Positions 54,322 to 62,900 of a stretch of DNA of 64,000 nt are shown here, piece after piece. Both the position numbers and the translations under genes were made by a program. The notes under the pieces were generated by a model that had not been told where the DNA came from, ran no database searches, and saw nothing but the letters and a program-made list of their open reading frames with translations. The stretch comes from Paenibacillus silagei (lineage in GTDB: Bacteria; Bacillota; Bacilli; Paenibacillales; Paenibacillaceae), in the NCBI RefSeq assembly GCF_017874735.1, contig NZ_JAGGLV010000021.1:62001-126000 (forward strand). The letters run 5' to 3'. Each line of letters begins with the position of its first letter. The first letter of the stretch is position 1.

Positions 54322-56292
54322 TCAACTTCCATTTATTATTCGGATCAGATTCCCGTTAGCATCATATTCGTAACGGAAGATACTACCATCTGAGAGACGC
54401 ATAGAATTGAGTCGGCCATTGGAATCATAAAGATACTCCACCGGAGAATAGGTAGGGTATGGCAGATATAGCTGGGACTGTGGGACAATCTCCTTCATTT
54501 GGTGCTCACTGGACCACGATAAGCCAAAGGACGCCCCACCATCATTCTCAAAATATTCAACCCTAATCTCATAATTCTGCCCTTCCAACAGATAAATCGG
54601 AAGACTCGTTAATTCACTGGCCTGAGGAATCCATTTATCAATAAGCAACTGACCATTTACCCATAAGCGAACACCATCATCTGAATTCGCGTAGAATGTG
54701 TATGTCCCGCTAGATGAAGGGCGGATTAACCCCTGCCATCTGACTGAGAATTTATCTGCTGCCATGCTCGAATCTGGAGACTCATTTCCCCATCCGAAAC
54801 TCAACACTCCATCTGTGCGTGTTAGCTTCAGATCAGTCAAATTTATGTTGCCGTAATAGTCGCCTTTCAGACCCACACCTGAGCTCTCAATTGGCGGATT
54901 TAACTGACTTTGGGGAACAAACTCCTTCGCTTGGGTAGGACTCTCCCATAATAGTCCAATCGCTGCTCCGCCCAGGTTCTCGAAATACTCAATCTGTATG
55001 TCGTATTGATTACCTGCAACCAATGGGATAGAACTGCTGCGGAATTGATCTGACTGGTTAACCCAACGATTGAGAATAAGTTTGCCGTCTATCCATAAGC
55101 GCACCCCATCGTCAGCATTAAGATAAAAGGTATAGGGCTCACTGTACCTTGGCTTAATGGTTCCAGTCCATCTGACAGAGAAGGTATTCGGCCCGATCTG
55201 GCTGTCCGGCGAACCCTCTATCCAATTGAAGTTAACGGTTGCATCGGTACGGGTCAGCTTTAACCCATTCATCTCCAGATTATCGTAATATTCACCTTTT
55301 AACCCTACCCCTTGGACCTCCGGCAGATAATGCAATTGACTTTGCGGCACCACCTGTTTCACTTGACTGGCACTTGACCACTGTAATATTGCAGATGCTC
55401 CCCCGCTGTTCTCGAAATACTCCAGCCGGATGTCATAGTTGTGCCTTGTGGTTAAGGTAATGGGCTGGCTTGTCAGTTCACCAGCTTGGGTTATCCACTT
55501 ATCAAGGATTAAGCGGCCATCCACCCATAATCTGACCCCATCATCCGCTATTACCTGGAATGTATATGCTTCGCTATATTTGGGTTGAATAGAGCCTGTC
55601 CACCTTACCGAGAACGTATCCGGTCCAATGGAGGCACCAGGCGAGCCTAGTCCCCAGTTGAAATTTACGTTGGCATCTGTACGTGTCAGCTTAAGACCGG
55701 TAAGGTTGATATTGTCGTAGTACTCCCCTTTAAGACCCACTTGAGACGATTTTACAGGTGGAGTAAGCTGTGTCTGCGGCACGACCTGTTTCACCTGACT
55801 GGCACTTGACCATTGCAATATCGCTGTTGCTCCCCCGCCATTCTCGAAATATTCTAGACGGATATTATAGTTTTGCCCGGCACGAAGTGTAATGGGTAGA
55901 CTTGTCAGTTCACTGGCTTGGGGTACCCACTTATCTAGGATCAGGCGGCCATCCACCCATAGCCGCACACCATCATCCGCTATTACCTGGAATGTATACG
56001 CTTCGCTGTATTTGACCAGAATTGAGCCTGTCCATCTTACCGAGAACGTGTCCGGTTCAATAGAGGCATCGGGTGATCCAACTCCCCAATTGAAATTTAC
56101 GTTGGCTTCAGTCCGCGTTAGCTTATGACCAGTAAAGTTGATATTGTCGTAATACTCTCCTTGTAGCCCGCTGGTACCAGCCGCCGCTGCAACAGAATTA
56201 CTTTTGTCTGGGGAATACACTAAGCTTTCTCCTGCATAATGAATTAATGTGAATACGACGAAGGATAGCAGTAATCGTTTTAGTATTTTCAA
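54322..56292 (-). CDS. Secreted YD-tagged protein with four PA14 domains
   Basis: This is about 656 residues from a TTG at 56292 (AGGAG about 10 bases upstream); the ATG at 56301 is almost on top of the SD. After the signal peptide there are four PA14 domains of about 145 residues. Each has LKGEYYDNINLTGLKLTRTD, FSVRWTGSIQPKYSEAYTF, ADDGVRLWVDGRLILDKW and NYDIRLEYFENSGGASAILQ, the beta-barrel signature found in adhesins and toxins that bind glycans. The C-terminal YD pair is YLYDSNGRLNSM and YEYDANGNLIRI. Confidence 0.9.
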   Translation of the reverse strand: MKILKRLLLSFVVFTLIHYAGESLVYSPDKSNSVAAAAGTSGLQGEYYDNINFTGHKLTRTEANVNFNWGVGSPDASIEPDTFSVRWTGSILVKYSEAYTFQVIADDGVRLWVDGRLILDKWVPQASELTSLPITLRAGQNYNIRLEYFENGGGATAILQWSSASQVKQVVPQTQLTPPVKSSQVGLKGEYYDNINLTGLKLTRTDANVNFNWGLGSPGASIGPDTFSVRWTGSIQPKYSEAYTFQVIADDGVRLWVDGRLILDKWITQAGELTSQPITLTTRHNYDIRLEYFENSGGASAILQWSSASQVKQVVPQSQLHYLPEVQGVGLKGEYYDNLEMNGLKLTRTDATVNFNWIEGSPDSQIGPNTFSVRWTGTIKPRYSEPYTFYLNADDGVRLWIDGKLILNRWVNQSDQFRSSSIPLVAGNQYDIQIEYFENLGGAAIGLLWESPTQAKEFVPQSQLNPPIESSGVGLKGDYYGNINLTDLKLTRTDGVLSFGWGNESPDSSMAADKFSVRWQGLIRPSSSGTYTFYANSDDGVRLWVNGQLLIDKWIPQASELTSLPIYLLEGQNYEIRVEYFENDGGASFGLSWSSEHQMKEIVPQSQLYLPYPTYSPVEYLYDSNGRLNSMRLSDGSIFRYEYDANGNLIRIINGS

Positions 56293-56332
56293 TCTGGCCA
56301 TTCTCCTCTCCATGTGTAATAAATTAGAATCT

Positions 56333-58324
56333 TCAATCCACGATAGTCTTCACCATATTCCCGTTCCTGTCATATGAATACCGCACCACACTATTATCAG
56401 GGGTTCTGACCTGCATTAATCTTCCACTACTATCATAGCGATACGTTGTTAACTGCCGGACGATAATATCATCTATGGAAATTGCTCCGCCATTGCGGAC
56501 ACCCCAGGTCAAGTAATAATTATCCTGCTCTCCAGTAGTGAAAGTAACCGTCTTCACTCCGCGTGATCCGCTACCCTCGTTCCAGCTTGTCCAGTTCAGG
56601 ACTTCAACATTGTCCATCCCCCGCGCCAGAAAATAAAAATGCCGGTTAGAATTTTCAGGCTCCATATCAATCGATTTATAAGCAAAACTCACCGTATACG
56701 TGGTGTTCTTCTGGAACTTCAACCGGCTGGAATCACTCACCATCAGATTTGCCCATTCTATCGTTTGTGGAGAATTCAGGTATGCCGAATACATTCCGTT
56801 CACTACTTTGGCTGGATCATTGGTGAGAATGCCGGATGCAGGTATATAATCCGTTCCACTATAGGTGCCTCTCTCCAAAGATTCACTATCTTTATGAATT
56901 GTAATATCGTCTAGCGAAATCGCCCCACCCCCACGAATTCCCCAGATCAGATAGTAATTATCCTTGTTCCCGGTCGTAAACGTGACACTTTTTCTCTTGG
57001 TGATTCCGCTGCCTTCATTCCATGTGGTCCAGCCTTTATCCTCTTGGTCATCCATGCTTCTCGCCAGAAAATAAAAGTAGCGCCCATTATTCATTGGGTC
57101 CATATCCATCGGCTTGTATGAAAAGGTTACGGTATAGGTCGTATTCTTTTCGAAGCGGTATGTATTCGGATCTGTGGTGAGAATAGTCTTCCATTCCTCA
57201 TTCTGTTGGGACGCAAGATAGGCGGAATATTGCCCGCTGATGACTTTTTCCGGGTCCTTGGTAATTACACCAGAGCCTGCCGTAAACTGGGTATCGGTAA
57301 ATGTACCTTTTTCGAAAGATTCACTTACCTTTGTAATCTCAATATCATCAATTGACAGTGCTCCTCCTGAATGGATTCCCCAAATCAGATAATAATTTTC
57401 TTTATTAGCAGTAGTAAAAGTCACCGTACGGCTTCCCCTGGTCCCATTCGCGTCATTCCAAGTGGTCCATCCTTTGTCTTGTGTATTATCAGTACTCCTT
57501 GCCAAGAAATAGAAGTACCGATTGCTGTCTACAGGCCCCATATCAACAGATCGATATGAAAAAGTGACTTGGTATGTTGTGTTTTTTTCAAACTTCACTT
57601 TTTGGGCATCCGTGTAAGAAAATTCTTTCCAGTCCTCGCTCCGCGCTGAACTCAGAAAAGCCGAGTATTGTCCACTCACATTTTGGTTTGGATCACTAGT
57701 AATATGACCGGACCCCGGTAAAAAATCGGTTTGATTGTAGGTCCCCTTTTCAAAGGTTTCGCTTTGCGTTGAGATTGCTTTGACAATCTGAATATCATCA
57801 ATTGCCAAGCTCCCGCCAGCATGAATCCCCCAAATCAAGTAATAGTTCTCCTTGTTTCCGGTAGTAAACGTCATCGTCCTGATCCCTGTATTTCCGCTGG
57901 CATCATTCCAGGAAGTAAAGCCCTTATCCTCCTGACCATCCGTACTGCGGGCAAGAAAATAGAAAAAACGGTTGGAATCCAGCGGTTGCATATCAATGGA
58001 TTTATACGAAAACGTTACCTGGTATGTAGTGTTCTTCTCAAATTTAACTTGATTTGAATCGGTATAGTTAAACTCCTTCCAGACGTCCGACTGAAGTGAA
58101 CTCAGCAGTGTTGAATATTTCCCATTTACCACTTTTTGCGGATCTCTTGTAATCGTTCCCTGAATGGGCAGGTAGTTCGTCCCCGCATATGTGCCGTGTT
58201 CAAAGGACTCGTTGGCCACTATAATATTCTCTGAAGCGGAAACCCTGCTTGGACTAAATAAAACTGTGAAAATCACAAAACAGATAAACAAACTGTAAAC
58301 GGAATATTTGACGCTTTTCAACAA
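56333..58324 (-). CDS. Secreted YD-tagged protein with four 150-aa repeat domains (first gene of cassette A)
   Basis: This is about 663 residues from a TTG at 58324 (GGGGGAG 7 bases upstream). Signal peptide (VIFTVLFSPSRVSA), four copies of the domain also present in the gene at 35091-36659 (SFEKGTFTDTQFTAGSGVIT ... ARSMDDQEDKGWTTWNE ... GGGAISLDDI), and a C-terminal YD pair (YRYDSSGRLMQV, YSYDRNGNMVKT). The homologous gene in cassette B carries its tag at the N-terminus, so domain and tag have been shuffled. Confidence 0.82.
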   Translation of the reverse strand: MLKSVKYSVYSLFICFVIFTVLFSPSRVSASENIIVANESFEHGTYAGTNYLPIQGTITRDPQKVVNGKYSTLLSSLQSDVWKEFNYTDSNQVKFEKNTTYQVTFSYKSIDMQPLDSNRFFYFLARSTDGQEDKGFTSWNDASGNTGIRTMTFTTGNKENYYLIWGIHAGGSLAIDDIQIVKAISTQSETFEKGTYNQTDFLPGSGHITSDPNQNVSGQYSAFLSSARSEDWKEFSYTDAQKVKFEKNTTYQVTFSYRSVDMGPVDSNRYFYFLARSTDNTQDKGWTTWNDANGTRGSRTVTFTTANKENYYLIWGIHSGGALSIDDIEITKVSESFEKGTFTDTQFTAGSGVITKDPEKVISGQYSAYLASQQNEEWKTILTTDPNTYRFEKNTTYTVTFSYKPMDMDPMNNGRYFYFLARSMDDQEDKGWTTWNEGSGITKRKSVTFTTGNKDNYYLIWGIRGGGAISLDDITIHKDSESLERGTYSGTDYIPASGILTNDPAKVVNGMYSAYLNSPQTIEWANLMVSDSSRLKFQKNTTYTVSFAYKSIDMEPENSNRHFYFLARGMDNVEVLNWTSWNEGSGSRGVKTVTFTTGEQDNYYLTWGVRNGGAISIDDIIVRQLTTYRYDSSGRLMQVRTPDNSVVRYSYDRNGNMVKTIVD

Positions 58325-58349
58325 ATCCACTCTCCCCCAATAAACTTCC

Positions 58350-58490
58350 TCACCCATCATAAGGGAGTTAACCAACGTTGAGAATGGCTGTATTTTGTCG
58401 AATTATAACTTTTTTTGTCGATTTAGTAATATTTCAGCCACATTTAGATTTACACAAATCTTTATGGGGAGAAGGCTCATATACTTGCAT
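58350..58490 (-). promoter_or_regulatory. Cassette A promoter region with two Spo0A-type boxes
   Basis: TGTCGAA (58395-58401) is an exact Spo0A box and TGTCGAT (58415-58421) lies 20 bp away. A TATAAT on the minus strand (58401-58406) overlaps the first box by one base. The leader CATCATAAGGGAG matches cassette B. The -35 (ATTACT) is poor, as expected for a regulated promoter. Confidence 0.6.
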
Positions 58491-58526
58491 TAAAAAAACC
58501 ACATGGAGTGGATGCTCACATGTGGT
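58491..58526 (-). terminator. Terminator of cassette C
   Basis: On the minus strand ACCACATG and CATGTGGT enclose a 13-base loop and are followed by TTTTTTTAA. It is homologous to the terminator at 44265-44300, so the terminator-promoter block is duplicated as a unit. Confidence 0.8.
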
Positions 58527-58659
58527 TCGGTATTAAGTTTGATTATCCATACAAAATAAACTCTCATCGCTTAAGCCATGGTAGCTGGCCATGAATAGCT
58601 CTTTCGGGCATACTTCAGTGCCTCAGACACTATATAGGGCACTGTACTTCTTATATTAA

Positions 58660-58813
58660 CCTGAATTTCGAAAGTGAATTAAACAAATCCAGATAGGAAA
58701 AGGGATAGACCTAGTTTTTCCTTCACCCATTTGGTGCAAGCTGTTTCTAGCAAGAAATCCCTTAGTGTAGTGCCTTATTGATGATTTGTGGATGCTTACT
58801 TTCGAAATTCAGG
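58660..58813. mobile_element. MITE-like element, 154 bp with 16-bp TIRs and 5-bp TSD
   Basis: The perfect terminal inverted repeats CCTGAATTTCGAAAGT (58660-58675) and ACTTTCGAAATTCAGG (58798-58813) are flanked on both sides by ATTAA (58655-58659 and 58814-58818), a likely target-site duplication. The inside has no ORF. It lies in the 340-bp gap between the cassette C terminator and the last immunity-type gene; the rest of that gap (58527-58654) shows only a short CAGTGCC/GGGCACTG inverted repeat. Confidence 0.7.
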
Positions 58814-58872
58814 ATTAATTCTGATTTGGGTAAGGTTATGTATTTAAATGTTTTATAACCCTTTATTTTCTA

Positions 58873-59091
58873 TCAGTTAGTTTCCGGTCCAAAATATATG
58901 GTATTTGCCCAAAAGCCATATGTCTTATGGTAACTCATATCATATTCTTCATCAAAAGGACTTTTCCAGAAATCATTAACTCTACCCCATGCCTCTTCCT
59001 CGCTTATATTAAATAACTGAATCATCTCTATCACAATGCATTCACAAAATTCTTGCGCTTCTTTTGTTGTTGCTAAGCTAAATTTCTCCAT
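58873..59091 (-). CDS. Putative immunity protein for the orphan ART toxin
   Basis: This is a 72-residue acidic protein (MEKFSLATTKEAQEFCECIV, FNISEEEAWGRVNDFW) with GGAGAG before the ATG. It starts 24 bases after an orphan toxin fragment and has the size and aromatic C-terminus (SYHKTYGFWANTIYFG) of small immunity proteins that accompany DUF3990-type toxins. The pairing is inferred from position and likeness. Confidence 0.55.
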   Translation of the reverse strand: MEKFSLATTKEAQEFCECIVIEMIQLFNISEEEAWGRVNDFWKSPFDEEYDMSYHKTYGFWANTIYFGPETN

Positions 59092-59115
59092 TTTCTCTCT
59101 CCTTTAATATAATTA

Positions 59116-59580
59116 TTAATTTTCAAATCCAGCAAAACCTTTAAACAACCAAACAGCCATTTTTGTAGAACGAATCGCAATTGGTTTCCCTTTGGGAATT
59201 GGTGTCTCACCTTTACGAACATCGCCTGAATTTGCTACAAATGGACCAGCTACATAATCATAATTGTCTGTTAAATTCCATTGTCGCCCCAGAGTCACGT
59301 ACCGCTCCCAGTTTCCATTAGCTGATTTAATAACCAATCCCTTAAAGAGCGAAAATTCTTTGGCATCAACAGTAAATTTCATTACAAGTCCAGCATCACC
59401 CAATAATTTTCGCGCCCATACTTTTGCTTGTGCTGGATCACTAGTCACGTAAAAAACTTGGCCAAAATCAAGCTCATCACTTCCATACGTTACATGCGGA
59501 GCTTTGAATAAAGAAGGTAGCACCATACTCATACGGATAGCCCACAAAAAAGAAACCTTGAACGGCATGAAGCCAATCAA
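59116..59580 (-). CDS. Orphan toxin tip, DUF3990/ADP-ribosyltransferase-like
   Basis: This is up to 154 residues with the DUF3990 pattern: PHVTYGSDELDFGQVFYVTS, PAQAKVWARKLLGD, then MKFTVDAKEFSLFKG and YDYVAGPFVANSGDV. The fold belongs to the ADP-ribosyltransferase toxins that form RHS or WapA tips. It has no RHS part, no signal peptide and no SD before the TTG at 59580, so it is probably a displaced tip kept as a recombination reserve rather than an expressed toxin. Its immunity gene follows. Confidence 0.6.
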   Translation of the reverse strand: MIGFMPFKVSFLWAIRMSMVLPSLFKAPHVTYGSDELDFGQVFYVTSDPAQAKVWARKLLGDAGLVMKFTVDAKEFSLFKGLVIKSANGNWERYVTLGRQWNLTDNYDYVAGPFVANSGDVRKGETPIPKGKPIAIRSTKMAVWLFKGFAGFEN

Positions 59581-59592
59581 GGTAGGAAATGA

Positions 59593-59895
59593 TTATTTCT
59601 TTGATAACAAATCTCTAATATAAACTGCACAGCTTTCAGTTTTGTAATGGAGATCTACTAAGTCACATTCAGTTCTTACAATTGGTTTATCCCAATCAAA
59701 ATCTTTAATAATATAAATAATAAATTTATTAATTCCATTATACCATCCAATGTCTAAGATGAAATTATCAGGATAATTTACTTTAAACATATCTTCCTTT
59801 AATCCATCATCGTCAAAATCAAGCGGTTTATTAATATCGATATCAAAATCATCGTATGTCACTTTACCGGGATAGAAACTTATTTTCTCGAACAT
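59593..59895 (-). CDS. Putative immunity protein of RHS-C toxin
   Basis: This is a 100-residue, very acidic and aromatic protein (VTYDDFDIDINKPLDFDDDG, NFILDIGWYNGINKFIIYII) with AGGAG before the ATG, starting 16 bases after the RHS-C stop codon. Position and charge are typical of immunity proteins that mask a basic nuclease-type tip. No named family recognised. Confidence 0.62.
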   Translation of the reverse strand: MFEKISFYPGKVTYDDFDIDINKPLDFDDDGLKEDMFKVNYPDNFILDIGWYNGINKFIIYIIKDFDWDKPIVRTECDLVDLHYKTESCAVYIRDLLSKK

Positions 59896-59911
59896 CTTTA
59901 TGCCATTCTCC

Positions 59912-62900
59912 TTATTTTATATACTTTTTATACTCTTGTGGTGTTATTGGATGACTATGAATAGTTCCATCTGGACTTATTTCCACCCTAATATAAGGAG
60001 TTTCTATACCACTTTTAGCACCAATAATATCATCAAATTCATACACAACCCAAGGCTTTCCATTATTAACAAAGACACCTTGTTTCAATGCCTCTCTTTC
60101 AAGTTTCTCAACATTTGTCCCGTACTTAAATTTTGCAGGTCCACTTTTCGTTGACTCAACAACATTTTTCCAAGTAACATTTTTTTTGGCAAAATGCTTT
60201 GCATCATAAATTATGAACTTAAACTTGACATCACCCATTACCTCATCCATGACTTGAGAAGCTTTCATCTTACTAAAGCCATGCGATTGCATTAATGCAA
60301 ACAATGCTAGTTCTTGTTCTTTAGTTTGGGGAGTGAAATTTTTTGAGTAAGTATTATAACCTTTATAATAATCAGCATCTCTTTCTGTGTACACTTTGTC
60401 CCAAGCATAGGTCCATAGACCAAAGGTGAGATCATCCGAAACACCATTTAAGAAACCAGAGAGTTTATCTAACCAGTCATGACCTGTAGGATCTTTCCGA
60501 ATCAAAGGATTATTCCCCACATACGTATAAAGGTTTTGACTCAAAGGATTATCAATCTGCCCCTCATACGTATCCTCATTTAAAAACCGCCCCATGCTCG
60601 GATCATAGTAGCGGGCACGCAGGTAATACAGTCCGGTCTCCTCGTCATACACCTCTCCAGTATATTTGAAGGAATTAGACGTTTTCTCATCTTGGCTGGC
60701 GATATTCCCCCACTCATCATACACATAGTTGTTAACAACCTTACCTGTGGTATCTACGATCTGTACCACATCACCATGTCCATTGTACAGGTAATAATAG
60801 TCTTTGACAGTGTTGTCCTTGACGTTCTTGTCCTTCTTCACCAATACCCGATCGCCGCGTACAAAATTCGCTTGCTCTACAAAATCACCATTGACGAGTT
60901 TCTCTTCCGAGATGACTTGACCCTGGAAGTTGTAGTTCACCTGGGTCTGGGTATTACCTTTGGTTTTCATAGACCGCATTCCATCTGCATAGTACTGGAA
61001 GCTGGTGCTGGCTCCGCCTTTGGTCACACTCGTTAAAGTATTTTGCAGATCATAGGTGTAGCTGGTATCCGCAGAATCCAGGCTTACGGTACTCGTATCG
61101 GACAACGTTAGACGATTGCCCCGTACATCATACGTATACGTCGTTTGGCCACCGTTCGGGCGGCTGATGGAGATCAGCCGGTTCAGCGCGTCGTAGCTGT
61201 AATTCGTTTTTTGAGCAGCGGCTCCGTTGCGTGATTCGCTTACAGAGATCCGGTTCCCGTTGTTGTCATAGCTATAGTTGTAACTGGACAGGCTTCCGCT
61301 TCCCTTAGTATTTTCCATCGATTCCGTCCAGCCGAGTGCTTTGTTGTACGTATATGTGGTTATTAACTGGCTTCCATCCGTCAGTGTCGGATAGACAATC
61401 CGGTGAATCTGATTATTCGCATAATAACTGTACTGGGCATTTACAGAAGGGTCGCTATTTAAGGTCGAGCTTCCATTCGTCTGAACTTTGTCCAGCCGTT
61501 CCTTCTGGTATTGGTAATTTGCAGAGAACCCCATATAGTTGTCTGTAATCTGTTTCATTCGCCCTAAGACATCGAGTTTGTTACCAATCCATGCGGTATG
61601 TGCACCCGACTGTGAATATAAACTGCGTAACTGCCCCAGACTATTCTGGGTTTGGGTATGTGAAGCGGTCTGTACCCCATTCATAAAGGCGATGACCGTT
61701 TGTTTATCCGAGCTACCATCGCCGTAAATCATTTTGGTTTCCTGTGTTTGCGTTACATTATTAATATTTCCTCGAATCGTGCTTGTTTTCAGCTGACCGC
61801 TTTCGTCATATACATACCCGAATGAACTGCCGTTACGGTCGGTTTTGGCGGCCAATTGCCCCAGATTATTATACGTGTAGCTCTCACTCTGCGAGGCACC
61901 ATCCTGCTTGATGCTAGGCAGCCCCAGTTCGTTATAGGCCTTGGTGTTCAAGGTTTGCGGAGTACCACCTTTGGCTTGAATCGTAACCTTGGTTACTTGG
62001 CCGTTCCCGTCATAGCTGTAGTTCGTTGTCTGGTTCAAGGCATCCTTCAGGCTGATTAACCGGCCTAAAGCATCATACGCAAAGGAGGTAGTTACCCCAT
62101 CTTCATTCAGATTGTGATTAGGGTCAGTATACCCTGTAACATTCCCCATAATATCGTACCGATATGATTCGGCGATCCGTTGCTGATTTGTTGGCCAATC
62201 CTTGTAGGTAGCCGCTGACAGCTTGTTCCCCCAAGGATCATAGCTCTGCTCTACGTAATTCAGCTTTTCTTCGTTAGTATGATCCTTAATATAACTAGTG
62301 CTGGTACGCGTTTTGAAATTGTAGTCGCTGATCATCTGATCATCATTGGCATTGTTGGCACGGTTCTGACGGCCCCAGCCATCATAGCTGGCGGTAAGCG
62401 TATTTCCCGCGGGATCGATGGAATATACCGGCCGGCTCCATTCATCATAATGGTATTGCGTTTGGGTATACCTTTCTACATTAGGATCATATCGTTCTTC
62501 GAGCAGAGCTTGTCCCAGTCCATTGTAAAACACAATACCGTACGTCTTGACAGTGTTTCCATTAGAGGTTTGGGTCACACTGTGAATGGTGTCAACAACG
62601 AAACTTTTCGTTCCGGCATTGACAGCATCATAGTTTGTAGAGACTTGATTATTTGTGTATTTATACTCTTCCGTCTCACTGTAGCTTATTCCGTTAGTAT
62701 TCGTATAATTGGGTTTCGTAATCTTCAACAATCTGCCTAGCTCATCATAAACATAACTTCTAGTTTGATTATTCCCATCCGTTTCACGAACAAGCTTGCC
62801 CAAACCCAGATCATACCCCATTGTTTTGCTTATGATTTGCTGAGCCGGTTGACCAATATCAATATAATCCTCTTGCTTTGTTGGGTAAGCATACCCGGTT

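Noticed and set aside
58527..58654. Another small gene between the terminator and the MITE
   Set aside because: No start with SD and no open frame over 30 codons; only a weak inverted repeat.
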